From assembly GCF_008386495.1 (NCBI RefSeq), contig NZ_VTHJ01000013.1:62001-126000 (forward strand): a stretch of DNA of 64,000 nt, in the 5' to 3' direction. This DNA is from Streptomyces tailanensis. GTDB taxonomy: Bacteria; Actinomycetota; Actinomycetes; Streptomycetales; Streptomycetaceae. The position numbers were made by a program, and so were the translations under genes. The notes beneath the pieces were generated by a model. That model saw only the letters and a list, made by a program, of their open reading frames with translations, was not told the origin of the DNA and ran no database searches. Positions 1-8,644 of this stretch are shown piece by piece; position 1 is the first letter of the stretch, and each line of letters opens with the position of its first letter.

Positions 1-2
1 CG

Positions 3-1136
<1,134 letters not shown>

Positions 1137-1142
1137 TCTGAG

Positions 1143-1190
1143 AGGCCGGCCATGGCGGGGTTCACCCGGAGCCATGGCCGGCCTTGTTTT
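1143..1190 (+). terminator. ilvC terminator
   Basis: A perfect 14-bp stem, AGGCCGGCCATGGC (1143-1156) with GCCATGGCCGGCCT (1171-1184), closes a 14-nt loop and is followed by TGTTTT. It lies 6 bp after the ilvC stop codon. It separates ilvC from serA, so serA must have its own promoter. Confidence 0.9.
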
Positions 1191-1311
1191 CCCCTTCGGG
1201 TGATCCTTCCGTAGCGGCGTGAGGCGACGCCCTCGGCGCCACTACACTGCCGTACTACATACGCGTCAGGCCCACAGCGTCGTGCGTCTTCCACGCGGCC
1301 CAGCGACACCG

Positions 1312-1478
1312 AAGATTTGCGGGTACGCCCCCGCGCCGCCCGGCACGCACTCTCGCCACACCGGCCAAAGGCCCAAGTAGCTCCGCTACGAGAGCCTTCG
1401 TCCGGCACACCGAGAGCACGCACCGGCTGAGACATCAGCCGCTGCCGCGGCGGGCGCGGGAACGCACCCGCAAATCTC
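1312..1478 (+). ncRNA. candidate structured cis-regulatory RNA in the serA leader
   Basis: The 360-bp gap before serA holds a nested set of pairings. AGATTTGCGGGT (1313-1324) pairs perfectly with ACCCGCAAATCT (1466-1477) and closes a 130-nt domain. Just inside, CCCGCGCC can pair with GGCGCGGG across a small internal loop. Inside the domain are CTCTC (1350-1354)/GAGAG (1390-1394) enclosing two perfect hairpins, GGCC-AAA-GGCC (1363-1373) and GTAGC-TCC-GCTAC (1377-1389), plus CGGCTGA-GACA-TCAGCCG (1424-1441). The closing stem ends about 75 nt before the serA start. I do not recognise it as a named riboswitch class. A regulatory RNA for serine synthesis is inference from position and structure only. 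Confidence 0.55.
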
Positions 1479-1551
1479 CGGCGCCGCTCCCCCTCCACCG
1501 CCTGCGGCCGTCGGGACGGCCGTCCGCAGCATTGGACTTGTGAGGACTCAC

Positions 1552-3141
1552 GTGAGCTCGAAACCAGTCGTACTGATCGCTGAAGAGCTGTCGCCCGCCA
1601 CCGTGGACGCGCTCGGGCCGGACTTCGAGATCCGGCAGTGCAACGGAGCGGACCGAGCCGAACTGCTCCCGGCCATCGCCGACGTCGACGCGATCCTGAT
1701 CCGCTCGGCCACCAAGGTCGACGCCGAGGCGGTCGCCGCCGCGAAGAAGCTGAAGGTCGTCGCACGTGCCGGCGTCGGCCTGGACAACGTGGACGTCTCC
1801 GCCGCCACCAAGGCCGGCGTGATGGTCGTCAACGCCCCCACCTCGAACATCGTGACCGCCGCCGAGCTGGCCTGCGGTCTCATCCTCGCCACCGCGCGCC
1901 ACATCCCGCAGGCGAACACCGCGCTGAAGAACGGCGAGTGGAAGCGCAGCAAGTACACGGGCGTGGAGCTGGCCGAGAAGACCCTCGGCGTCGTGGGCCT
2001 CGGCCGCATCGGTGCCCTGGTGGCCCAGCGCATGTCCGCCTTCGGGATGAAGGTCGTCGCCTACGACCCCTACGTGCAGCCCGCGCGGGCCGCCCAGATG
2101 GGCGTCAAGGTGCTGTCGCTGGACGAGCTGCTCGAGGTCTCCGACTTCATCACCGTCCACCTGCCGAAGACCCCCGAGACCGTCGGCCTCATCGGCGCCG
2201 AGGCGCTGCACAAGGTCAAGCCGTCGGTGCGCATCGTCAACGCCGCGCGGGGTGGCATCGTCGACGAGGCCGCGCTGTACTCGGCGCTCAAGGAGGGCCG
2301 CGTCGCGGGCGCGGGCCTCGACGTGTACGCCAAGGAGCCGTGCACCGACTCGCCGCTGTTCGAGCTGGACCAGGTGGTGTGCACGCCGCACCTCGGCGCG
2401 TCCACCGACGAGGCCCAGGAGAAGGCCGGTATCGCGGTGGCGCGGTCCGTGCGTCTCGCCCTCGCCGGTGAGCTGGTGCCGGACGCGGTGAACGTCCAGG
2501 GCGGTGTCATCGCCGAGGACGTCAAGCCGGGTCTGCCGCTCGCCGAGCGTCTCGGCCGGATCTTCACCGCGCTGGCCGGTGAGGTCGCGGTGCGGCTCGA
2601 TGTCGAGGTGTACGGCGAGATCACCCAGCACGATGTGAAGGTGCTGGAGCTGTCCGCGCTCAAGGGTGTCTTCGAGGACGTCGTCGACGAGACGGTCTCG
2701 TACGTCAACGCTCCGCTGTTCGCGCAGGAGCGGGGCGTCGAGGTTCGTCTGACCACGTCGTCCGAGTCGCCCGACCACCGCAATGTCGTCACCGTGCGGG
2801 GCACGCTCGGCAGTGGTGAGGAGGTGTCGGTGTCCGGCACGCTGGCCGGGCCCAAGCACCACCAGAAGATCGTCGCGGTCGGGGACTACGACGTCGACCT
2901 CGCGCTCGCCGATCACATGGTTGTGTTCCGGTACGTGGACCGGCCGGGTGTCGTCGGTACGGTGGGGCGGATCTTCGGTGAGGCCGGGATCAACATCGCC
3001 GGGATGCAGGTCGCTCGGTCTGCGGCGGGGGGTGAGGCGCTTGCCGTGCTCACCGTGGACGACACGGTTTCGCAGGGGGTGCTCTCGGAGGTGGCTGCGG
3101 AGATCGGGGCTACTTCGGCGCGGTCGGTGAACCTGGTCTGA
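1552..3141 (+). CDS. serA: D-3-phosphoglycerate dehydrogenase
   Basis: Oxidises 3-phosphoglycerate to 3-phosphohydroxypyruvate with NAD+, the first committed step of serine synthesis. The 529-aa protein is the long type: substrate-binding and Rossmann domains (GLGRIG at 149-154), the NAARGGIVDE motif, and the catalytic His of TPHLGAST near residue 280. An allosteric intervening (ASB) domain follows, then a C-terminal ACT domain from about residue 455 (HMVVFRYVDRPGVVGTVG), which in this family senses serine. The GTG at 1552 (MSSKPVVLIAEE) is chosen because TGAGG lies 7 bp upstream. The GTG at 1540 would give four extra residues. A long structured leader precedes it. Confidence 0.97.
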   Translation: MSSKPVVLIAEELSPATVDALGPDFEIRQCNGADRAELLPAIADVDAILIRSATKVDAEAVAAAKKLKVVARAGVGLDNVDVSAATKAGVMVVNAPTSNIVTAAELACGLILATARHIPQANTALKNGEWKRSKYTGVELAEKTLGVVGLGRIGALVAQRMSAFGMKVVAYDPYVQPARAAQMGVKVLSLDELLEVSDFITVHLPKTPETVGLIGAEALHKVKPSVRIVNAARGGIVDEAALYSALKEGRVAGAGLDVYAKEPCTDSPLFELDQVVCTPHLGASTDEAQEKAGIAVARSVRLALAGELVPDAVNVQGGVIAEDVKPGLPLAERLGRIFTALAGEVAVRLDVEVYGEITQHDVKVLELSALKGVFEDVVDETVSYVNAPLFAQERGVEVRLTTSSESPDHRNVVTVRGTLGSGEEVSVSGTLAGPKHHQKIVAVGDYDVDLALADHMVVFRYVDRPGVVGTVGRIFGEAGINIAGMQVARSAAGGEALAVLTVDDTVSQGVLSEVAAEIGATSARSVNLV

Positions 3142-3198
3142 GGGTTCGGCCGTACGGCTGTGGGGTCCGACTGCCCTGTGGGTGGTCGGGCCCTTTTG

Positions 3199-3519
3199 CG
3201 CCCCCGCCGCCCCTACCCGTCCCTCCCCCACTCTCGGCTTCGCTCGAGCGGTGGGACCCCCATCCAGGGGCTGCGCCCCTTCGACCCCCGCCGGAGAGCT
3301 CGGGAGGTTGCGGATGTCGGGCGTCTGCGGGTTTGGTGTGGTTGCTCGCGCAGTTCCCCGCGCCCCTAAAGACAACGGCCCTGCGGGCCGTTGAAAAAGC
3401 CGGGCGCAGCCCACTTTTTCAGGGGCGCGGGGAACTGCGCGAACAACCACACCCACCCGCACCCGCCAAACAACCCCACCCCCGAGCTCGAAGGCGGGTC
3501 CAGGGGCGCAGCCCCCGGG
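3199..3519. repeat. large composite palindromic intergenic repeat (copy A)
   Basis: This fills the 381-bp gap between convergent serA and the ABC-transporter operon. The core is a 27-bp inverted repeat, 3341-3367 with 3421-3447 (one mismatch), holding CGCAGTTCCCCGCGCCCCT. The core encloses hairpins CAACGGCCC-TGC-GGGCCGTTG (3373-3393) and GAAAAAG/CTTTTTC (3393-3420). The symmetry continues outwards through GAGCTCGGG (3296-3304)/CCCGAGCTC (3481-3489) and the GGGGCTGCGCCCC arms. A 40-bp module at 3199-3238 recurs in inverted orientation at 35047-35086. A related core lies at 34904-34982. I recall such palindromes as widespread in Streptomyces intergenic DNA. It could act as a bidirectional terminator. 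Confidence 0.8.
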
Positions 3520-3522
3520 GGT

Positions 3523-4203
3523 TTACGCCGTCACTAGTCTTCCCGCGCGCATCTCGATCGCGCGGTCCGCGAAGTGGCGTACAACTGCTCGGTCGTGACA
3601 GATGAACAGGTACGCCAGGCCGAGTTCGTCCTGGAGGTCGGTCAGTAGGTTCAGGACGCCGGCGCGGATGGACGGGTCCAGCGCGGAGACCGGTTCGTCG
3701 AGGACCAGGAGGCGGGGCTCGGAGGCCAGCGCGCGGGCGATACCGGCGCGTTGGCACTGGCCGCCGGACAGTTCGTGCGGGAAGCGGTCGCCGTAGGCGG
3801 GGTCCAGGCCGACCCGGTCGAGGAGTTCGGCGACCCGGGCCGGGCCGTCCGCGGGGTTCCAGCGGCCCTGGACCTTCAGCGGTTCCGCCACCGCGTCCCG
3901 GATGCGGTGGCGAGGACTGAGCGAGCCGTAGGGGTCCTGGAAGACCGGCTGCATCCGGGGGCGCAGGGGGCGCAGTTCGCGCTCGGCGAGGGTCGTCAAC
4001 TCCCGGCCCTCGAAACGGACTTCGCCTCCTTCCGGGCGGCGCAGCTGGAGCACCGCGGCGACCGTGGAGGACTTGCCGCAGCCGGAGGGGCCGTTCAGGG
4101 CGAGGGTCTCGCCCGCGTCCACGGTGAAGGAGACATGGTCTACGGCTGTCACCGTGCCGTATCGGACCACCAGGTCACGCACGTCGAGCAGGGCGTCACT
4201 CAT
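3523..4203 (-). CDS. peptide/nickel-type ABC transporter ATPase, second subunit (DppF/OppF-like)
   Basis: Energises import of the ligand bound by the lipoprotein encoded upstream. In 226 aa it shows Walker A GPSGCGKSS (38-46), signature LSGGQCQRAGIARAL, Walker B LLVLDEPVSALD and switch His in ICHDR. It is shorter than usual DppF proteins and ends straight after the ATPase core, lacking the C-terminal oligopeptide/HPY extension. The ATG at 4203 overlaps the stop of the preceding gene as ATGA, which signals translational coupling and rules out the longer upstream reading. It is the last gene of a four-gene operon. The substrate is unknown; a metal complex is inferred from the Zur-like box at the operon head. 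Confidence 0.9.
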   Translation of the reverse strand: MSDALLDVRDLVVRYGTVTAVDHVSFTVDAGETLALNGPSGCGKSSTVAAVLQLRRPEGGEVRFEGRELTTLAERELRPLRPRMQPVFQDPYGSLSPRHRIRDAVAEPLKVQGRWNPADGPARVAELLDRVGLDPAYGDRFPHELSGGQCQRAGIARALASEPRLLVLDEPVSALDPSIRAGVLNLLTDLQDELGLAYLFICHDRAVVRHFADRAIEMRAGRLVTA

Positions 4204-5249
4204 ACGGGCTGCTCCAGGAACAACTCGGTCGCCGGGTACGGCACTTCGTCCCAGCGGTGGCAGGAGACGTCGTGGCCGGCGTCGGCCGTCCACGAACCCG
4301 GTTCCTCCTGGTGGCAGTGGTCCTCGGCCAGGGGGCAGCGGGGTGCGAAGGCGCAGCCCGGCGGGAGGGCGTCGGGCGTGGGCGGGGAGCCGGGGATGGA
4401 CGGCAGTCGACGGCGGCGAGCACCTGGCTCGCTCTCGGGGGCGTCCGGCGGCAGGGACGCCAGCAGGCCCGCGGTGTATGGCGCCCGGGGGCGGGCCAGG
4501 ACCCGTTCCGTCGGGCCCTGTTCGACCTGGCGGCCGGCGTACATGACCAGGACGCGGTCGGCGTGTTCCCGGACCACCCCGAGGTCGTGGGTGACCAGGA
4601 CGAGCGCGGCGCCGACCGCCTCGCGCTGCTCGCCGAGGACCCGCAGGACCTGTTCCTGGAGTTCCGCGTCGAGGGCGGTCGTGGGTTCGTCGGCGACGAC
4701 CACGTCGGGTTCGTTGATCGTGGCCATGGCGATCACGGCCCGCTGGCGCATACCGCCGGAGTACTCGTGCGGATACGCCCGCGCCTTGCGTACGGCGTCG
4801 GGGATACCCACCCGGTCGAGCGCGGAGACCGCCCGGGCGCGTGCCTCCTTGCGGGAGACGCCCGCCACCGACCGTACGGCCGCGGCGAGTTGATCGCCGA
4901 CGGGGTGTACGGGGGAGAGGGCGGACAGGGCGTCCTGGGGGACGAGGGCGATACGGCGGCCTCGCTGGGCGGCGATGTCCGTCTCGCCCCGCAGCCGTAC
5001 CGTTCCGCTCGTCGTGGCACCCTTGGGCAGCATCCCGAGCAGGGCCCGTGTCGTGAGGGACTTGCCCGCGCCGGACTCGCCGACGACGGCCAGTACTTCG
5101 CGCTCGCGGACGTCGAACGACAGACCGCGTACGGCCGCCACCCCGTCGAACGCGATCCGCAGGTCGCGCACCGACAGCAGCACGTCAGACGTCACGTCAG
5201 ATGTCACGTCAGGCGTCACGTCAGACGTCGGCTCGGACTGCGACTTCAA
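4200..5249 (-). CDS. peptide/nickel-type ABC transporter ATPase, first subunit (DppD/OppD-like)
   Basis: This is the partner ATPase of the importer. Walker A GESGAGKSLT, signature YSGGMRQRAVIAMA and Walker B VVVADEPTTALD are present, plus the C-terminal oligo_HPY region with the Cys pattern GCAFAPRCPLAEDHC..C found in DppD/OppD proteins. The start is taken as TTG at 5249 because AGGAGGAGG lies 6 bp upstream; an in-frame GTG at 5306 lacks that signal. This start overlaps the permease gene by 29 bp. Residues after the start read as TSDV/TPDV repeats encoded by four 12-bp DNA repeats (5181-5228), an unusual low-complexity N-terminus. The length of 349 aa is normal. Confidence 0.9.
   Translation of the reverse strand: MKSQSEPTSDVTPDVTSDVTSDVLLSVRDLRIAFDGVAAVRGLSFDVREREVLAVVGESGAGKSLTTRALLGMLPKGATTSGTVRLRGETDIAAQRGRRIALVPQDALSALSPVHPVGDQLAAAVRSVAGVSRKEARARAVSALDRVGIPDAVRKARAYPHEYSGGMRQRAVIAMATINEPDVVVADEPTTALDAELQEQVLRVLGEQREAVGAALVLVTHDLGVVREHADRVLVMYAGRQVEQGPTERVLARPRAPYTAGLLASLPPDAPESEPGARRRRLPSIPGSPPTPDALPPGCAFAPRCPLAEDHCHQEEPGSWTADAGHDVSCHRWDEVPYPATELFLEQPV
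5181..5228. repeat. four 12-bp tandem repeats at a gene overlap
   Basis: Four units of CACGTCAGACGT with single-base variants occupy 5181-5192, 5193-5204, 5205-5216 and 5217-5228. On the minus strand they encode TSDV/TPDV repeats near the start of the ATPase. The last unit also contains the stop codon of the fused permease. Because the unit length is a multiple of three, copy-number changes would keep the ATPase frame. Confidence 0.9.
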
Positions 5250-7017
5250 CGGAAGCCTCCTCCTTCGTGATACGTGCTCGGCCGGCCTCTCCCGTACGGC
5301 GACCACCCGTGCGGCCCTGCGCGTACGCCGCGCCCGACACCGCCAGTCCCGCCAGCAGCGCCAGGGCGACCGCCGGGGCCAGGGCCGCCCACGGGGCGCG
5401 CTCGACGTAGGCGCGGGACTCGTCGAGGAGCAGGCCCCACTCGGGGGCGGGGGGTTGCGCGCCCAGGCCGAGGAAGCCGAGCGCGGCCAGCGCCAGGGCG
5501 ATGCCCGGGAGGCGGAGGATCGCGTGGCGGGTGACCGGGGCGGCGACGGAGGGCAGGACGTGGCGGGTGAGGATCCACAACGGGCTCGCGCCGATGGCCC
5601 GTTGGGCGGTCAAGAACATGGACGCGCGGACCTCCTGGACCAGGGCGGCCGCGTGCGCGGACAGGGCCGGCCAGGAGATCAGCGCCACGGCGAGGGCCGC
5701 GCCGCCGGTGCCGGGGCCGGCCGCCGCGGCGACGAGGATGCCGACGATCACCGGGGGCAGCGCGTTGGCGATGTCCGCCGCGCCCGCGGCCACGCCCGGC
5801 AGGAAGCCGAGGGCCAGGGAGAGAAGGAGGCTGAAGGCGCAGACCGCCGCCGCCGTGCCCACCGTGGAGGCCGCGCCGTGGCCGAGGCGGGCCAGTACGT
5901 CACGGCCGAGTCCGTCCGTGCCGAGCGGGTGCGCCCAGGAGGGCGGGAGAAGGCGGGCGGTCGTGTCCACCGTGTACGGGTCGCGCAGCAGGCCCCAGCC
6001 GATGGTGACCATGAGGACGACCGCCAGGATCAGCGGTACCGCCGGGTGGGCGCGGACCGGGTGGGCCGCCGGGAGAGTCAGGCCCGCGTCGCGCAGGGCC
6101 GGGCCGAGGAGCCGGCGCCGGCCGAGTGCGGCGAGGGCGCCCGCGACCAGGCCGAGGGCGAGGAGGGCGAGGACCGAGCCCTGGAGGAGGGGGAGGTCCT
6201 GGGACTTGGCCGCGCCCAGTGCCGTACGTCCGATGCCGGGGACCGCGAACACCGTCTCCACGGCGACCGCGCCGCCGGTCAGGCCCACGGCGGCCATGCC
6301 GAACTGGGGGACCAGCGGCGGCAGTACGCGACGCAAGGCGGCCGCCGAGACGCGTGCCCGGCTCACTCCGGCGCCGCGCCACAGCTCCACCCAGCGTTCG
6401 TCCAGCACGGCGGGCAGCGCGTCCGCGACCAGACGGCCGAGGAGACCGCCGGCCGGGACGCCGAGCGCGATCGCGGGCAGGACCATGTACTCCGGGCCCG
6501 CCCAGCCGGACGTCGGCAGCCAGCCCAGCCAGACCCCGCACACCAGCAACGCCACCGTGGCCAGCAGGAACTCGGGCACGGCGGCCAGCATCGCGGCGAA
6601 CGCGCCGGTCGACCCCCGGCCCCGTACGAGAACCGGGGCGACCAGCGCGCAGGCCAGCAGCACGGCCACGGCGAAGGCGGCGCCCATCAGGCCGAGGGAG
6701 ACCTGGACGCCGGAGACCACGGAGGGGAGGACGTCCGTGCCCGAGACCCAGGACGTGCCCAGGTCGCCCCGGAGGAGCCCGGAGGCCCAATCCCCCAGCA
6801 GGGAAAGGGGACCGGCGTCCAGGCCCAGGTCCTCGCGGATCGCGGCGAGCGCCTCGGGCGTCGCCTCCTGCTCGGCGGAGCGGGCGCGCAGCACGGTCAG
6901 CGCGGGGTCGCGGCCGGAGAGCCAGGGGAGGAGGCCGACGGTGGCGAGGACGGCGATCAGACAGACGAAGCGGGTCAGCCCGGCCTGGCTGACCGACTTC
7001 CTTACGACAGGCTTCAC
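5221..7017 (-). CDS. fused double permease of a peptide/nickel-type ABC importer (DppB-DppC fusion)
   Basis: This forms the whole membrane channel in one 598-aa chain. The first half (about 1-310) is DppB-like: an N-terminal membrane segment LTRFVCLIAVLATVGLL, several further helices and an EAA loop around WRGAGVSRARVSAAALRRVLPP. The second half (from about 330) is DppC-like: a new first helix VPLILAVVLMVTIGWGLL, the typical HPLGTDGLGRDVLARL segment and an EAA loop around RAIGASPLWILTRHVLPS. These halves are normally separate genes. The GTG start at 7017 overlaps the stop of the lipoprotein gene (GTGA). The 3' end overlaps the downstream ATPase gene within the 12-bp repeats. Confidence 0.9.
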   Translation of the reverse strand: MKPVVRKSVSQAGLTRFVCLIAVLATVGLLPWLSGRDPALTVLRARSAEQEATPEALAAIREDLGLDAGPLSLLGDWASGLLRGDLGTSWVSGTDVLPSVVSGVQVSLGLMGAAFAVAVLLACALVAPVLVRGRGSTGAFAAMLAAVPEFLLATVALLVCGVWLGWLPTSGWAGPEYMVLPAIALGVPAGGLLGRLVADALPAVLDERWVELWRGAGVSRARVSAAALRRVLPPLVPQFGMAAVGLTGGAVAVETVFAVPGIGRTALGAAKSQDLPLLQGSVLALLALGLVAGALAALGRRRLLGPALRDAGLTLPAAHPVRAHPAVPLILAVVLMVTIGWGLLRDPYTVDTTARLLPPSWAHPLGTDGLGRDVLARLGHGAASTVGTAAAVCAFSLLLSLALGFLPGVAAGAADIANALPPVIVGILVAAAAGPGTGGAALAVALISWPALSAHAAALVQEVRASMFLTAQRAIGASPLWILTRHVLPSVAAPVTRHAILRLPGIALALAALGFLGLGAQPPAPEWGLLLDESRAYVERAPWAALAPAVALALLAGLAVSGAAYAQGRTGGRRTGEAGRARITKEEASVEVAVRADV

Positions 7018-8501
7018 TTGACGTACGTGTCGGCCGTGACCAGCTCGCGCTCGCGCGGGTCGTGGGCCGCGTCCACGACCCCGGCCGCGTCGCCCTGGAT
7101 GACGCGCTCGTGCAGCATCGGCACGGCCGCGTCGGTGCCGAGCACGGCGGCCTCGGCCTCGATGACGGCCTTGCGGCGGGCGTCACCGGTGGTGGTGTCG
7201 GAGGCCTTCGTCAGGGCCGCGTCGACCGTCTTGTCGGCGAGCTGGGAGATGTTGAAGGAGCCGTCGGAGCCGAAGTCGCTGTAGAGGTACGCGGCCGGGT
7301 CGCCGGAGTCGAGGACGGTCGCCCGGGAGAGGATGAACGCGTCGAACTCGCCCGCCAGCGCGTCGGATTCGATGTTGGCGTACTCGCGCACGTCGAGCTT
7401 CACCTTGAACCCGGCCTTCTGCAGCTGCTGCTGGAGCGTGGCCGCGACTTCGGGCAGCTCGGCACGGTCGGTGAAGGTGCCGATGGTGATGGTCTGGCCG
7501 GAAGGCTTGCCCGCCTCGGCGTGCTTCACAGAGGAGCGCAGCTCGGCGGCCCAGGGGAGTGCCGGGCCGAGCAGACCCTCGGCCACATCCGCGCGTCCCT
7601 CGTACACGCCCTCGACGATCGACTTCGCGTCGAGGGCCTCGCGGGCGGCGGCGCGCAGCGAGGCGTCCTTGAAGACGCCCTTCTCGGTGTTCAGGTAGAG
7701 GGTGTTGGTGCGCGGCATCGGGACCTCGGTGATCAGGTCCTGGTCGAGCACGGCGGCCTGCGACACCGGGATCGCCTCGACGATGTCGGCCTCGCCGCTG
7801 CGCAGGGCGGCCGCGCGGGCGGTGCCGTCCGGCACGAACTTCACGTCGATGCCGGGGGCCTTGGCCTTGCCGCCCCAGTAGTCGTCGTAGCGGTCGAGGG
7901 AGGCGGAGGAGGTGCCGTTGACCTTGGTCAGTTCGAAGGGGCCGGTGCCCGCGCCGAGGGGGTTGACCGTCTTCCCCTTGTACGCCTTCGCCGCGAGGAT
8001 CGACAGCTGCGGCGAGCTGAGGCGCTGCGGGACCAGCGGGTCCTCGGTGCCGGTCGTGACGGTGACGGTGTTGCCGTCGGCCTTCGCGGTCAGCTCCACG
8101 CCGTCGAGGATGCGGGGCTTGGGCGAGGCGGTGGCGGCCACGGTGAGGGAGTTGACGACGGCCTCACCGGTGAGCTTCGTGCCGTCGTGGAAGGTGACGC
8201 CGTCCCGGATCGTGAACGTCCAGCTCTTGCCGGACTGCTCCCACTCGGTGGCCAGCGCGGGCTGCGCGTCGCCCTCCGCGTTCAGCTTCACCAGGGTTTC
8301 GGCGGTCGACCAGCGGGACAGCTTGAACGCGTCGTCGGTCAGCGGCGACAGCCCTGAGCGGGGCGGCTGCATGTGCGCGACACGGATGCGCTTGCCCTCG
8401 CTGCCTGCCCCCTCGGTTCCCGCCGACGAGAAACAGCCCGTGAGCAGGGCGGAGGCCGCGGTGGCCGCGGTCAGGGGGACAAGACGGGCGGGGACGCGCA
8501 C
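7014..8501 (-). CDS. lipoprotein substrate-binding protein, family 5 (DppA/OppA/NikA-like)
   Basis: This extracellular ligand-binding component is anchored by a lipid. The signal peptide ends in the lipobox ALLTGC (Cys near residue 23), followed by a Ser/Gly linker. Family-5 hallmarks follow: LATEWEQSGKSWTFTIRDGVTFHDGTKLTGEAVVNS in pieces, and TGPFELTKVN. The 495-aa length is normal. The GTG at 8501 has GGAG about 8 bp upstream. It is the first gene of the operon 8501 to 3523. A 15-bp Zur/Fur-type palindrome lies 58-72 bp upstream, so zinc-responsive repression is plausible. The ligand may be a metal-chelate or peptide; sequence alone does not decide. Confidence 0.9.
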   Translation of the reverse strand: MRVPARLVPLTAATAASALLTGCFSSAGTEGAGSEGKRIRVAHMQPPRSGLSPLTDDAFKLSRWSTAETLVKLNAEGDAQPALATEWEQSGKSWTFTIRDGVTFHDGTKLTGEAVVNSLTVAATASPKPRILDGVELTAKADGNTVTVTTGTEDPLVPQRLSSPQLSILAAKAYKGKTVNPLGAGTGPFELTKVNGTSSASLDRYDDYWGGKAKAPGIDVKFVPDGTARAAALRSGEADIVEAIPVSQAAVLDQDLITEVPMPRTNTLYLNTEKGVFKDASLRAAAREALDAKSIVEGVYEGRADVAEGLLGPALPWAAELRSSVKHAEAGKPSGQTITIGTFTDRAELPEVAATLQQQLQKAGFKVKLDVREYANIESDALAGEFDAFILSRATVLDSGDPAAYLYSDFGSDGSFNISQLADKTVDAALTKASDTTTGDARRKAVIEAEAAVLGTDAAVPMLHERVIQGDAAGVVDAAHDPRERELVTADTYVK

Positions 8502-8558
8502 GGGACACTCCGGGTAAAGGCGTGGTCAAAGGTTGAACGCGCACCGACCGTAGCATGA

Positions 8559-8573
8559 TGACAATCGTTTTCA
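8559..8573. promoter_or_regulatory. Zur/Fur-family operator between divergent genes
   Basis: TGACAATCGTTTTCA is a 7-1-7 imperfect palindrome close to the actinobacterial Zur box as I recall it (TGAAAATGATTTTCA). It sits in the 143-bp gap between the importer operon (start 8501) and the rightward hypothetical gene (start 8645), where it could control both. An ATG at 8555 would put the site inside the rightward coding region, which is one reason to reject that start. The match is to a remembered consensus, not to a scored matrix. Confidence 0.6.
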
Positions 8574-8644
8574 GAAGTGCGGATTTGCGCCACGGCGTCC
8601 AAACGTGGAACTTCTCACTCCCGCCCGGCGTCGGGAAGATCGTG

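Noticed and set aside
4975..7284. 769-aa plus-strand frame opposite the importer permease
   Set aside because: Composition is Arg/Gly/Gln-rich without domains, and the minus strand encodes a coherent transporter operon.
8555..8644. N-terminal 30-residue extension of the CDHDxHP protein
   Set aside because: It lacks a ribosome site and would bury the Zur-like box in the coding region.
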